DNA of 64,000 nucleotides from Pedobacter montanisoli (GCF_022809115.1 NZ_JALGBH010000002.1:62001-126000); one strand, 5' to 3'; counted from the first letter of the stretch, positions 9,530 to 19,274 are shown. The notes: a model not told the origin generated them from the letters alone. Translations and numbers: made by a program.

Positions 9530-9721
9530 TTACTTGAGCTGAGCATGCTTTAATATCTTGGCTACGCTTTCATCCGAAGGATCTTTTTTCAGCTCGTTCA
9601 ACCTAGACTTAATGTTTTCGTAAAATTGTTCTTCATTCATTAGATGATCAACAATAATTGTGCTTTGAGTTGTTGTCTGTTCAGTAAAGTTTGTTTGGGT
9701 AGAGGTTTTTGTCATACGCAA
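9530..9721 (-). CDS. Small protein of unknown function next to ECF sigma gene
   Basis: The 63-residue product has a Thr/Gln-rich N-terminal third and a helical, charged C-terminal half (NEEQFYENIKSRLNELKK). I recognise no family. It ends at a good terminator. It lies downstream of the sigma gene on the same strand, but a terminator at 9829-9856 separates them, so it probably has its own promoter. The start could also be MTKTS, two residues in. Its reality rests on the flanking terminators and on the sensible amino-acid make-up. Confidence 0.6.
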   Translation of the reverse strand: MRMTKTSTQTNFTEQTTTQSTIIVDHLMNEEQFYENIKSRLNELKKDPSDESVAKILKHAQLK

Positions 9722-9828
9722 TAATTTTTTTAATGTTAAACTATTAATTAAACGCCCGTGTTAGGGGTTTATTTTATGCTGATTATAAAAAATAATTAAC
9801 GAACTGTTCAGCTAATTTAAATATAATA

Positions 9829-9857
9829 AAAAAAGCTGCATATTTTATGCAGCTTTA
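9829..9857 (-). terminator. Rho-independent terminator of the sigma factor gene
   Basis: An 11-bp perfect stem (AAAGCTGCATA and complement, loop TTT) is followed on the minus strand by seven T residues, about 27 bp after the sigma gene stop. Confidence 0.88.
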
Positions 9858-9883
9858 TGGTATGAACTTTATTTCGTTGTAAA

Positions 9884-10504
9884 TTAAAGGTTTGGCCTGC
9901 TGTTACTCAGCTCTTTCACATTCATCATTTTACGTAAATTGCTCAAAGCATAACGCATACGTCCCAATGCGGTATTGATGCTTACATCAGTTAACTCTGC
10001 AATTTCTTTAAAACTCAGGTCTGCATAATGGCGCATGATCAGCACTTCTTTTTGCTCATCAGGTAAACGATGAATCATTACACGTAAATCGGCATGGGTT
10101 TGTTCGCGTAACATGCGTTCTTCGGCGCTTTCTTCATGTATTTGTATAAAGTTAAGCACATCTGTAGTGCCATCGGCACTGGTAACAGTAGGCGAACGTT
10201 TTTCTTTCCTGAAATAGTCTATTACCAGATTATGCGCAATACGCATAACCCAAGGTAAGAATTTACCTTCTTCGTTATACCTGCCACTACGTAGGGTATT
10301 GATTACCTTAATAAAAGCATCCTGAAAAATATCTTCAGCCAGATACTGGTCTTTAACCAGTAAATAAATAGAAGTATAAACTTTTGTCTTATGTCTTCGA
10401 AGCAATTCTTCAATAGCAGACTCGTTGCCCTTTATATAGAACGTTACTAAATCGTGATCGCTTGCTTCACCAATTCTTATAGGCGTGCGCATATTAAAAC
10501 TCAA
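9884..10504 (-). CDS. RNA polymerase sigma-70 factor, ECF type
   Basis: The 206-residue product has region 2 at about residues 24-95 (DQYLAEDIFQDAFIKV, then FLPWVMRIAHNLVIDYFRK) and region 4 at about 138-195 (LPDEQKEVLIMRHYADLSFKEIAELTDVSINTALGRMRYA). It recruits RNA polymerase to a regulon I cannot identify. No anti-sigma gene is adjacent, unlike the FecR-linked sigma factors of SusCD loci; stand-alone ECF factors of this type are common in the phylum. The start is the ATG at 10502-10504; M5 of the same frame is an alternative. Confidence 0.95.
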   Translation of the reverse strand: MSFNMRTPIRIGEASDHDLVTFYIKGNESAIEELLRRHKTKVYTSIYLLVKDQYLAEDIFQDAFIKVINTLRSGRYNEEGKFLPWVMRIAHNLVIDYFRKEKRSPTVTSADGTTDVLNFIQIHEESAEERMLREQTHADLRVMIHRLPDEQKEVLIMRHYADLSFKEIAELTDVSINTALGRMRYALSNLRKMMNVKELSNSRPNL

Positions 10505-10902
10505 ATGTTAAATGAATAAACGCGTAGATGTTTAACCTATAAATGCTCTCCTATTATTGTTTTTAGAATGTTAAATTTGTGTTATATTTTCAAAAGAAAG
10601 GTTTTTTTGCGAAAAAACAACAAATTTTATGTTAAAAAATGCGGATAGTTATAAAGACTCCACAAAAATGTAAGTTTTTGCTGCTTTTGTAACTATTTGT
10701 GATATAGAATTTTACATATTGTTGACTTTGTCTTAAATTCTAAAAAAGAGTGTTAATTAATTGATAAAATAACCATATAAAAATACCCTTTTCAAATTTT
10801 ATCATCGCTAAAAACTGTAATTTAACCTCTTCTAAAGTATCGAATAATAAGGGCCGAATTGCAAAAGATATTATCTTTGTAAATTACCGCAAAGGGTTAC
10901 CT
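10505..10902. other. 398-bp divergent intergenic region, sigma factor / uvrA
   Basis: This very AT-rich region separates two divergent genes and must hold both promoters. The uvrA -7 element at 10872-10879 (TATCTTTG) is clear. I could not find a matching -33 TTTG, nor a convincing consensus for the sigma gene. No ORF, tRNA or strong hairpin is visible. Confidence 0.6.
10872..10879 (+). promoter_or_regulatory. -7 element of uvrA promoter
   Basis: TATCTTTG matches TAnnTTTG and lies 24 bp before the uvrA start at 10903. No TTTG stands at the usual -33 distance, so the promoter may be weak or activator dependent. Confidence 0.5.
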
Positions 10903-13707
10903 ATGAGTAAGGAAACAGAAAAAGATCCACACCAGAATATCATCATAAAAGGGGCAAGAGTACATAACTTAAAAAATATAGACGTTGCCATACCAAAAAA
11001 TAAATTAGTCATTATTACCGGCCTCTCAGGTTCGGGTAAATCGAGTTTAGCTTTTGATACCTTGTATGCAGAAGGGCAGAGACGTTATGTAGAAAGTCTT
11101 TCATCGTATGCAAGGCAGTTTATGGGGCGTATGAACAAGCCTGATGTAGATTACATCAAAGGGATAGCACCTGCAATAGCTATTGAACAGAAAGTGATCA
11201 CTTCAAATCCGCGTTCTACAGTAGGTACCTCTACAGAAATTTACGATTATCTTAAATTGCTATATGCAAGAATAGGCAGAACATTTTCGCCCATATCAGG
11301 TAAGGAGGTTAAAAGAGATACCGTAAGCAATGTGGTAGATTTTGTGCTTAAATTGGGTAATGATGAAACGATTACTGTTTTTTCACCTTTGCATCCGCAT
11401 AACAACAGAACATTAAAAGAAGAACTGGCTGTTTTATTGCAAAAAGGCTTTTTACGGGTTTATTTTGATCAGAAGATCAGGAAAATAGAAGACATCCTAG
11501 AAGACAGTACCATTAAAGATTTTACGTTAAATGATACTGATATCGTTAAGATTATTATCGATAGGATTACGATAGGTAATGGTGACGAAACTTTAAGCCG
11601 TATTGCAGATTCGGTACAGACTGCCTTTTTTGAAGGTAAGGGCGATTGTTATATAGAACATGCTGATCAAACCTATCATTTTTCAGACCGTTTTGAATTA
11701 GACGGACTTAGGTTTGAAGAGCCTACGCCCAATTTCTTTAGTTTTAACAATCCTTATGGTGCATGTAAACGTTGCGAAGGTTTTGGTAGCGTAATAGGGA
11801 TTGATGAAGATCTGGTTATTCCTGATAAGAGCAAAAGCGTTTATGATAGTGCCATAGCGCCATGGCGAGGCGAGAAAATGGGAGAGTGGTTAAAAAGGTT
11901 TATCAAGAACGCCGCTAAGTTCGATTTCCCTATACACAGGCCTTATAGCGAGCTGACTGCCGAACAGCAACAATTGTTATGGACAGGAAATGAATATTTT
12001 GCTGGTTTAGACCAGTTTTTTCAGGAATTGGAAGAACAGACTTACAAAATCCAATACCGTGTAATGTTGTCACGTTATCGTGGCAAAACCAAATGCCCCG
12101 ATTGTAAAGGTACACGTTTGCGTAAAGATGCTTCGTACGTAAAAGTGAATGATCAATCTATATTAGATTTGGTATTGATGCCACTTGCAAATCTGCTCAA
12201 ATTTTTTGACGAAATTAAGCTGAACCAATCTGAACAAAAAATAGCCAAGAGATTACTTGCCGAAATTCAAAACAGGATACAATATTTGAATGATGTAGGC
12301 TTGGGTTATTTAACCTTAAATCGTTTGTCTAATACTTTATCGGGTGGAGAAAGCCAACGTATTAATCTGGCTACTTCATTAGGTAGTAGCTTGGTGGGCT
12401 CTGTTTATGTATTAGATGAGCCGAGCATAGGTTTGCATCCACGTGATACGCACCGGCTCATTGGTGTTCTGCAATCGCTGCGTAATGTAGGCAATACGGT
12501 TTTGGTGGTAGAGCATGAAGAAGAGATGATGCGTGCTGCAGACCATATCATAGACATAGGTCCGGAAGCGGGCACACATGGTGGTAATCTTGTTTTTAGC
12601 GGTACATTTAAAGAAATTCTAAAAGATACAGACTCTTTAACCGGTAAATATTTATCGGGCAAGGCCGAAATTCCTGTTCCGGCAAAACGTAGAGAGTGGA
12701 GAGATCATATCCTGATCAAAGGAGCCAGAGAAAATAACCTTAAAAACATCAATGTTAAATTTCCTTTAGGCATTTTCACTTGTGTAACGGGAGTGTCGGG
12801 GTCAGGTAAAACCAGTTTGGTGAAACGTATTTTATATCCTGCTTTGCAAAAAGCTATTGGTAATTATGCGGGCGAACAAACCGGATCTTATGATGGAATT
12901 TTTGGTGGCATTGAATTGGTGGGGCAGGTAGAGCTGGTAGATCAGAACCCAATAGGACGTTCATCGCGATCTAACCCGGTAACTTATGTAAAAGCCTGGG
13001 ATGATATCCGTACTTTATTTGCCAATTTGCCAGCGGCTAAAGCCAATGGATTAAAGCCTGCCGCTTTCTCTTTCAATGTAGAAGGTGGACGTTGCGATGT
13101 TTGCCAAGGTGAAGGAGAAGTAAAGATTGAAATGCAATTTATGGCAGATATTTATTTGCCTTGCGAAGCCTGTGGCGGAAAACGATTTAAACAGCAAGTT
13201 TTGGATGTAACATATCAGGATAAAAATGTGTCTGATATTTTAGATATGACCATTGATGAAGCTGTTGATTTCTTTGCAAAAGAGACTAAAATATTAAACA
13301 AACTGAAACCTTTGGTTGATGTGGGTTTAGGTTACGTGCATTTAGGCCAGTCGTCAAATACCTTATCGGGCGGAGAAGCGCAACGTATAAAGCTAGCTTC
13401 TTTTCTAATCAAGGGACATCAGGCCGAAAAAACAGTTTTTATTTTTGATGAACCTACAACGGGATTGCATTTTCATGATATCAATAAATTATTGAAAGCT
13501 TTAAACACATTAATAGAGCAGGGAAATACCGTAATTGTTATTGAGCATAACATGGATATGATCAAATGTGCCGACTGGATAATTGATATTGGCCCTGAAG
13601 GAGGAGACAAAGGCGGAGATATTGTTTTTGAAGGAAAACCAGAAGATCTGCTGAACGTTGAAAAATCTTATACAGGTCAATTTTTAAAAGCGCATTTGAA
13701 ACCTTAA
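10903..13707 (+). CDS. uvrA: Excinuclease ABC subunit A
   Basis: The 934-residue product is full length for UvrA, the damage-sensing ATPase of nucleotide excision repair. Visible marks: Walker A GLSGSGKSS near residue 45, zinc-type Cys pairs (CKRCEGFG, CPDCKGTR, and CDVCQGEGE with CEACGGKRF), ABC signatures LSGGESQRINLATSL and LSGGEAQRIKLASFL, and a second Walker A GVSGSGKTS near 635. It acts in the cytoplasm as a dimer with UvrB. The LysE-type gene starts 11 bp later and may be cotranscribed. Confidence 0.98.
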   Translation: MSKETEKDPHQNIIIKGARVHNLKNIDVAIPKNKLVIITGLSGSGKSSLAFDTLYAEGQRRYVESLSSYARQFMGRMNKPDVDYIKGIAPAIAIEQKVITSNPRSTVGTSTEIYDYLKLLYARIGRTFSPISGKEVKRDTVSNVVDFVLKLGNDETITVFSPLHPHNNRTLKEELAVLLQKGFLRVYFDQKIRKIEDILEDSTIKDFTLNDTDIVKIIIDRITIGNGDETLSRIADSVQTAFFEGKGDCYIEHADQTYHFSDRFELDGLRFEEPTPNFFSFNNPYGACKRCEGFGSVIGIDEDLVIPDKSKSVYDSAIAPWRGEKMGEWLKRFIKNAAKFDFPIHRPYSELTAEQQQLLWTGNEYFAGLDQFFQELEEQTYKIQYRVMLSRYRGKTKCPDCKGTRLRKDASYVKVNDQSILDLVLMPLANLLKFFDEIKLNQSEQKIAKRLLAEIQNRIQYLNDVGLGYLTLNRLSNTLSGGESQRINLATSLGSSLVGSVYVLDEPSIGLHPRDTHRLIGVLQSLRNVGNTVLVVEHEEEMMRAADHIIDIGPEAGTHGGNLVFSGTFKEILKDTDSLTGKYLSGKAEIPVPAKRREWRDHILIKGARENNLKNINVKFPLGIFTCVTGVSGSGKTSLVKRILYPALQKAIGNYAGEQTGSYDGIFGGIELVGQVELVDQNPIGRSSRSNPVTYVKAWDDIRTLFANLPAAKANGLKPAAFSFNVEGGRCDVCQGEGEVKIEMQFMADIYLPCEACGGKRFKQQVLDVTYQDKNVSDILDMTIDEAVDFFAKETKILNKLKPLVDVGLGYVHLGQSSNTLSGGEAQRIKLASFLIKGHQAEKTVFIFDEPTTGLHFHDINKLLKALNTLIEQGNTVIVIEHNMDMIKCADWIIDIGPEGGDKGGDIVFEGKPEDLLNVEKSYTGQFLKAHLKP

Positions 13708-13718
13708 CTTCGCGGGCT

Positions 13719-14372
13719 ATGCTCATTTTGACATTATTTTTAGGCATAATCATAAATGCTATGGGTTATATACCTCCGGGTAATATTAACCTTACCGTAG
13801 CCAAAATAGCCATCAATAAAGGCATGCGTCAGGCATGGTCTTTTATCATTGCATTTTCATGTGTAGAGGTGGCCTTTACCTTTGGTATGATGCGTTTTGC
13901 CCGTTGGGTATCTAGCGATGTAAATATAGACAGCAAAGTGAGCGATGTGCGGATCAGCACATTTGTGGATGCTTTCATGATCAGTCTATTCTTGGTAATG
14001 GCTACCATAACCTGGAAACACCGCAATAAAGTCCCGGTAACCAAAGAAGAAGATGGAAATAAAAGAGACAGTGCTTTGTACGGTCTGCTTTTAGGGGTAC
14101 TTAACCCGGTGCAAATTCCATTCTGGTTATTCTTTGGTAATTATGTAATCCTTCATGAGTGGATAGAGGTAGATTATCTCTCTTTGATCATATTTAGCAT
14201 AGGGTCTGGTTTAGGGTCTGGACTGGCACTTTATGGTTATGCACATTTTGCCCGTTACATACAGGAAAAATTTGCTTTGAGCAGCAGACTGATCAATAAA
14301 AGTATTGCTATTTTTCTTTACGTATTAGCTGCTTATCTAATCATTAAACAAGTTGTTATTTATCTGCGCTAA
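13719..14372 (+). CDS. LysE-family amino-acid exporter-like membrane protein
   Basis: The 217-residue product has about six membrane segments and the LysE/RhtB opening pattern (GYIPPGNINLTVAKIAINKGMRQA). Family members export amino acids and related small molecules; the substrate here cannot be assigned. It follows uvrA by 11 bp and is convergent with the gene at 14388. Confidence 0.8.
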   Translation: MLILTLFLGIIINAMGYIPPGNINLTVAKIAINKGMRQAWSFIIAFSCVEVAFTFGMMRFARWVSSDVNIDSKVSDVRISTFVDAFMISLFLVMATITWKHRNKVPVTKEEDGNKRDSALYGLLLGVLNPVQIPFWLFFGNYVILHEWIEVDYLSLIIFSIGSGLGSGLALYGYAHFARYIQEKFALSSRLINKSIAIFLYVLAAYLIIKQVVIYLR

Positions 14373-14387
14373 GCTAAAAGAGCAAAC

Positions 14388-15428
14388 TTATTTCTTTTTG
14401 ATAAACTCCAAATTCCAGATTTTCTCTGCTTTACGGCCAATGAAAACGAAAGATAGACCTAAAATCAAAAAGAAAATGGCTTTATGCATATTATCCCAGA
14501 AATATTCGAAATAACGTATATAAAGGTTAATAAAGAGGAAGATAAGCCCAAATTCACGAGCCATCTTGTCGTTATATTTTAAGCCATAAAAAACAGCAGA
14601 TAAACAAAGCCCTGCCGATAAAATAGCCCAATAGAATAAACTGTACTGTCTTATCCTGTGCCACTCCTCAAAACTGTCATAGTTTCCAAATATGGAGAGA
14701 AAGAGCAAAGCCATAAAGAAATAGAGCAATCCGCTAAAATAGGTTACTTCATAAAACAAGCTGATTTTGCTGTTTTTGACCCATCTTGAAATGAGGATAA
14801 TTATTGCTCCGAATATTACATAGCGCAAAGGATAACCTAAGCCTATAAAATGACCACCATAATTTGATAGGTACGCGGTTTCTGTTCCGAACCAGATACC
14901 TGCAACCAACATGGAGAAGAGCCATATCAAAACAGATTTGAACTTATAAGCCAATAATAAGTAGAGTAGGAGGGCAAATAAAATAAGCAATGAAAAATGA
15001 CCAGATTGTTTATCCAATGATTTCCCAAAATAAGCAATGGCATTTGCCGTGAGTATAACACCTGTAAGGATCAAGGCTTCGTTGCTAAATATATTCTGGG
15101 GTTTGCTCTGCTTAAATTTCAGGCCAAAATAATAAGCTATAGCTGCACCGACTGCCGAAAGTAAACTGATTACAATATCAGGGGTATTATAAATCTTTTT
15201 CAGGTACTTTAACAATTTCTCGTCCAGTAACAGAGCGCTTAATGAAATAAAGCAACAGGCTAAGGCAATCCAAAAAGAATATTTGGCAAGTCTTTTCCAA
15301 TCAAAACTTTTGGAGATAAAGCTTTTTTGAAGGTTATCTGCAGTTTGCTCATCAATAAGATCTTCTGCTTTCCAGTAATCTATCATTTCGTCTAAGAACT
15401 GAGCTTTATCTGCATTAACCTTTCTCAT
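14388..15428 (-). CDS. Multi-pass membrane protein, DUF2157-like
   Basis: The 346-residue product has a soluble helical N-terminus (residues 1-50, with WKAEDLIDEQTADNLQ, typical of DUF2157) followed by about nine hydrophobic segments and a C-terminal FLILGLSFVFIGRKAEKIW pattern. Function is unknown for this family. It lies downstream of the antiporter gene on the same strand, but the hairpin at 15453-15482 separates them. Confidence 0.7.
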   Translation of the reverse strand: MRKVNADKAQFLDEMIDYWKAEDLIDEQTADNLQKSFISKSFDWKRLAKYSFWIALACCFISLSALLLDEKLLKYLKKIYNTPDIVISLLSAVGAAIAYYFGLKFKQSKPQNIFSNEALILTGVILTANAIAYFGKSLDKQSGHFSLLILFALLLYLLLAYKFKSVLIWLFSMLVAGIWFGTETAYLSNYGGHFIGLGYPLRYVIFGAIIILISRWVKNSKISLFYEVTYFSGLLYFFMALLFLSIFGNYDSFEEWHRIRQYSLFYWAILSAGLCLSAVFYGLKYNDKMAREFGLIFLFINLYIRYFEYFWDNMHKAIFFLILGLSFVFIGRKAEKIWNLEFIKKK

Positions 15429-15452
15429 ATTTACTAATTATAGGATATAAAA

Positions 15453-15482
15453 ACAGGATCGTTTTTAATCAAACAATCCTGT
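15453..15482 (-). terminator. Terminator of the antiporter gene
   Basis: ACAGGAT and its complement form a 7-bp stem with a long 16-nt loop; on the minus strand it is followed by TTTTTATA. The stem is modest but well placed, 8 bp after the stop. Confidence 0.6.
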
Positions 15483-15489
15483 CTGGATT

Positions 15490-17712
15490 TTATTTTAACA
15501 ATTCTGCTATCTTTTTGTTGTTTCCTACTACCCACACAATATCTTCGTTGTCAAAAACAAAGTCAGAAGGTGGGTTTAAGATACGCTGGTCTTTCCGTTC
15601 AATACCAACCACTAATCCTTGTGTTTTTTCTCTTATACCCGAATTACGGATGCTTTGCCCATATACGGGAGATTTACTGTTCACCACAATTTTCTGGAGT
15701 GCCATGTCATGTTTAGGAAAAATATTCTCATCTACCGTTATGCCGCTGCCTTCAAATAAGGGTTTAACCGAACTTAACTGATCATCTGTTCCAATTACCA
15801 GTACCTTGTCATTAGGGTACAGCCTTTCGGTTGGTTTTGGTGTAGGGATCATAATTTTACCGCGCTCAATCAATGCAATATTGATTCCATATTTTTCTCT
15901 GATGGAAAGATCTATCAACGTTTGACCCACCATTTCAGATTCGGGAGCTACGGTAAGCTCTAATAAATGCGTATCCCAGGGCAAAATTTCGGGTTGTTTG
16001 CTAGCTTCTTCACGGGCATTTAGGTTACCCAGAAAACGGCTTTCCATGCGTTCGTAAAAACGTTGTAAACGTTGGTTGAAAATAATCATACCCCCTACAA
16101 TCAGGATTATAGCCGTAGCTACGGCAATCCAGGTATCGTAAAATTGCACGATCACTACAGATACGAATAAAATAGCCAGTGCAATCCTGAATAGTTCAAA
16201 AGCAACCAAAGGCCCACGGGTATATTTTTTATTCAGCCACAAATGAGAATAAGCTTTTCGAGAAATACGCCTTATGGATAGTGCCCATAAAAACGGGCTC
16301 ATTAAGAACAAAATCAGTATAAGACTGATGATAATACCTTTGTTGCCATCAGCTATATTGTTGTTAATGAAAGGATAAAGATATTTGGTAGAAAGTAAGA
16401 TGATACCTGCTAGGATTACGCTATGTGCAACAAGGTTAATCAGGTAAGATTTCAACAGGATTTTCCAATCACTTGTAGTGGTGATCCCCTCTGTACTTGA
16501 TGAATATTTATCTATGCCTCGCAACCATTTTGCAGGTAGTATTTTGGTTAATGCATTATAGAAATTTTCTGAATACTTGATCAGGTACGGAGTAGTAAAG
16601 GTAGTGATGGCAGATACGGCTACTGTAATCGGATAAAGAAAATCACTGGTAACTTTTAAGGTAAGGCCCAAAGTGGCAATAATAAAGGAGAACTCACCAA
16701 TCTGTGTTAAGCTCATTCCGGTTTGCACCGATGTTTTGAGCGGTTGCCCTGATATTAAAGCGCCTCCGCCTGTAGTGATCAGTTTACCCACAATGGTTAC
16801 AGCTGTAATGATAAGAACGGGCTGCCAGTATTGCAATAAGATATTGGGATCTATAAGCATGCCTACAGAAACAAAGAATATAGCCCCGAAAAGATCTTTT
16901 ACCGATTTAGTAAGATGTTCTATCTTTTCGGCAAAGGTAGTTTCTGCTAAAATGGAGCCCATAATAAAAGCACCCAAAGCGGCAGAAAATCCTACTTTAA
17001 CAGCTAATAACACCATACTTAAACATAAAGCAAGAGAAACCACCAGTAAGGTTTCATCATTCATTAATTTTTTGGTGTATTTTAAGAAGGTGGGGATGAT
17101 AAAAATACCACCCAAAAACCATAGCACTAAAAAGAAGCCCAGCTTTAAAATAGAACTGAACATTTCGGCGCCTGCAAATTGCTGACTAACGGCTAAAGTG
17201 GTCAATAAAACCATGATGAGAATGGCGGCTAGATCTTCAACAATAAGCGCCCCAAAAACCAGATTGGCAAATTTCTTATGTTTAACGCCTAATTCTTCAA
17301 ATGCCCTGATAATAATGGTAGTTGAAGACACAGAAAGCACAGCGCCTAAAAATATGCTGTCCATTGTTTGCCAACCCATGAGCTTACCGGCAAAATAACC
17401 GATAATGCTCATGCCTATAATTTCTACAAGAGCCGTAATAGACGATGAACCGCCAACCTTTACAAGCTTTTTAAAGCTGAATTCGAGGCCCAAACTAAAG
17501 AGCAGGAAAATAACACCTATCTCTGCCCAGATTGTAATGTTCGCATTATCTGAAACAGTAGGCACAAATTTAAAATGAGGGCCAACCAGCAAACCGGCTA
17601 AAATATAGCCCAGCACCAAAGGTTGTTTAATTTTTTTGAAAATAATGGTGGTAATCCCACCGGCGGCAAGTATAAGTCCTAAATCGGTAATAAGTACGGG
17701 TAAGTGTGTCAT
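15490..17712 (-). CDS. Monovalent cation:proton antiporter, CPA2 (KefB/KefC type) with RCK C-terminal domains
   Basis: The 740-residue product has an N-terminal Na+/H+ exchanger domain with about 12 membrane segments (residues ~5-385; GYILAGLLVGP, EIGVIFLLFSLGLEF, SVSSTTIII), a second membrane block at about 420-560, then two TrkA-C (RCK_C) ligand-binding domains at about 580-655 and 660-740. It should exchange K+ or Na+ for protons across the inner membrane. The extra membrane block between the exchanger and the RCK_C domains is longer than in E. coli KefB, and a full NAD-binding RCK_N domain is not obvious. It is a single-gene unit. Confidence 0.9.
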   Translation of the reverse strand: MTHLPVLITDLGLILAAGGITTIIFKKIKQPLVLGYILAGLLVGPHFKFVPTVSDNANITIWAEIGVIFLLFSLGLEFSFKKLVKVGGSSSITALVEIIGMSIIGYFAGKLMGWQTMDSIFLGAVLSVSSTTIIIRAFEELGVKHKKFANLVFGALIVEDLAAILIMVLLTTLAVSQQFAGAEMFSSILKLGFFLVLWFLGGIFIIPTFLKYTKKLMNDETLLVVSLALCLSMVLLAVKVGFSAALGAFIMGSILAETTFAEKIEHLTKSVKDLFGAIFFVSVGMLIDPNILLQYWQPVLIITAVTIVGKLITTGGGALISGQPLKTSVQTGMSLTQIGEFSFIIATLGLTLKVTSDFLYPITVAVSAITTFTTPYLIKYSENFYNALTKILPAKWLRGIDKYSSSTEGITTTSDWKILLKSYLINLVAHSVILAGIILLSTKYLYPFINNNIADGNKGIIISLILILFLMSPFLWALSIRRISRKAYSHLWLNKKYTRGPLVAFELFRIALAILFVSVVIVQFYDTWIAVATAIILIVGGMIIFNQRLQRFYERMESRFLGNLNAREEASKQPEILPWDTHLLELTVAPESEMVGQTLIDLSIREKYGINIALIERGKIMIPTPKPTERLYPNDKVLVIGTDDQLSSVKPLFEGSGITVDENIFPKHDMALQKIVVNSKSPVYGQSIRNSGIREKTQGLVVGIERKDQRILNPPSDFVFDNEDIVWVVGNNKKIAELLK

Positions 17713-17770
17713 TTATAAAGTTTTTTAGCATATGAGATTTTTAGTCATAGGTATTGTTCTAGAAAAAAAA

Positions 17771-18130
17771 TCACCAAAAAACGTGCTTAGGATATAAATG
17801 ATTGAAAATATATTGAAACCTGAAATTAAATTTAAAGATTGTACGGATTTTTTGTTTGGTGTAGATAAACCAGCTCCTTTTGTCTGCTGTATTTAGCTTA
17901 ACATCATCACTGATTTGTTGTGCATGGAACTGAGTCTTACTGGTTATCTTATGTTGGTTTACAGGCGAGAATTTTTTCCTGTTGGTACCCGGCAAGTTTT
18001 TGGTCCCTATAATAAACTTTTGTGTATCAACCCTAACCAGATGAGTATCATCCAATGAAAGAGAGCCGGTCTTGCTTATTGTAAAACCTTGTAAAAGAAA
18101 AAAACAGATTACAACAAATAAACCCCTCAT
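17771..18130 (-). CDS. Short secreted protein of unknown function
   Basis: From the ATG at 18128-18130 the product is about 119 residues with a signal-peptide-like start (MRGLFVVICFFLLQGFTIS). The mature part is basic and polar with no motif I recognise. A start at 18181 would add 17 residues before the signal and is less likely. It lies 100 bp downstream of ribF on the same strand. Its reality is moderately supported. Confidence 0.5.
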   Translation of the reverse strand: MRGLFVVICFFLLQGFTISKTGSLSLDDTHLVRVDTQKFIIGTKNLPGTNRKKFSPVNQHKITSKTQFHAQQISDDVKLNTADKRSWFIYTKQKIRTIFKFNFRFQYIFNHLYPKHVFW

Positions 18131-18230
18131 TGCCCCAATATAAGAAAAAATACTCGTTTTTGGGAATGAAATCGACCTCAATTCAGCAATCGGCCGCTTT
18201 ATGACCTTGACAAGAAAAATACCTTAAAGT

Positions 18231-19262
18231 TTATTTACCGTTAAAGTATGCAAGCGTTGCCTCTTTATCTGCCTGTAATTGTTGGGTTAAAGTATCAAGC
18301 CCTGTAAATTTAACATCGGGTCTTAAAAAATGTAAGAAATTCATTTTAATGTTCTGACCGTAAATCTCTTTATTGAAATCAAAAATATTGACTTCTATAT
18401 TGCGGGTCATTCCATTAATGGTAGGCCTGTGTCCAATGTAAGCCATACCTTTGTAGGTTGAGCGTTGAGCGTTTAAAGTTGAAAGAGCAGTATTCGGGTT
18501 GGTATTTTGACTTTCAACTTTCAACTTTGAACTTTCAACTTTCAACTTTGGACTTTCAACTTCATACATTTCTACCGTAACCGCATAAATACCATCGCCG
18601 GGAATAAGTTTATAAGTTTCTTCAATAAAAATATTGGCGGTTGGAAAACCAATGGTACGACCTATTTTATCGCCCTTAATTACCGGGCCATAAAGTGAAA
18701 AATTGTAACCCAAATAATCGTTTGCCAGATCTACATTACCCTGTAACAGGGCATTTCTGATCTTGGTAGAACTTACAGCTACATCGTTAATATCCTGCTC
18801 AGGAATTTCTTCTACTTCATAACCATATTCGTTGCCAAAACTTTCGAGTAGTTTAATATTACCTTCCCTGTCTTTACCAAAGCGGTGATCGTAACCAATA
18901 ATGATTTTTTTGGTACCTATGGCATCAACCAGAATATTCTTGATATAATCTTTAGGGCTGAGATTAGAAAAATCGCGGGTAAAAGGTGTAATGATCAAGT
19001 GATCTACCCCCAGATTGGCCAGTATTTCAGCTTTTTCGTTAATGGTGTTGATCATTTTCAATTCCTGGTTCTCAGGATTGATGATCATGCGGGGATGAGG
19101 AAAGAAAGTTAAAAGTACACTTTCTCCACCAGAAGCTTTAGCCAGATTGCAAAGCCTTTTGATAATTTTCTGGTGTCCGTAATGTACACCGTCAAAAGTG
19201 CCAATGGTAACAATGGCATTATCCAATTTTTTAAACTCGCTTAGTTGATGATAAATTTTCAA
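18231..19262 (-). CDS. ribF: Bifunctional riboflavin kinase / FAD synthetase, with repeat-derived insertion
   Basis: The 343-residue product makes FMN and FAD from riboflavin. The N-terminal nucleotidyltransferase domain (residues ~1-175) shows TIGTFDGVHYGHQKII and IGYDHRFGKDREGN. The flavokinase domain (~185-343) shows KGDKIGRTIGFPTANI and GMAYIGHRPTIN. Within the latter, at about residues 233-268, a stretch containing KVES heptapeptides is encoded by a 7-bp-periodic repeat at 18458-18564. Normal RibF proteins have a short loop there, about 35 residues shorter. The frame stays open, so the enzyme is probably functional. It is last in the ftsX-to-ribF cluster, 12 bp after the yitT-like gene. 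Confidence 0.96.
   Translation of the reverse strand: MKIYHQLSEFKKLDNAIVTIGTFDGVHYGHQKIIKRLCNLAKASGGESVLLTFFPHPRMIINPENQELKMINTINEKAEILANLGVDHLIITPFTRDFSNLSPKDYIKNILVDAIGTKKIIIGYDHRFGKDREGNIKLLESFGNEYGYEVEEIPEQDINDVAVSSTKIRNALLQGNVDLANDYLGYNFSLYGPVIKGDKIGRTIGFPTANIFIEETYKLIPGDGIYAVTVEMYEVESPKLKVESSKLKVESQNTNPNTALSTLNAQRSTYKGMAYIGHRPTINGMTRNIEVNIFDFNKEIYGQNIKMNFLHFLRPDVKFTGLDTLTQQLQADKEATLAYFNGK
18458..18564. repeat. Heptanucleotide repeat element inside ribF
   Basis: Four units of the type TTGAGCG/TTGAAAG (18458-18485), a 23-bp spacer, then eight units of the type AACTTTC (18509-18564). The right array is the reverse complement of the left-hand unit type (TTGAAAG against CTTTCAA), so the element is an inverted pair of heptad arrays. 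Read in the ribF frame, three units give seven codons and hence heptapeptide repeats. Confidence 0.9.
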
Positions 19263-19274
19263 GGTCTTAAAAAA

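Noticed and set aside
16673..17185. 170-codon open frame on the plus strand opposite the antiporter gene
   Set aside because: It lies wholly within the membrane domain of a well-supported gene and its translation has no recognisable features.
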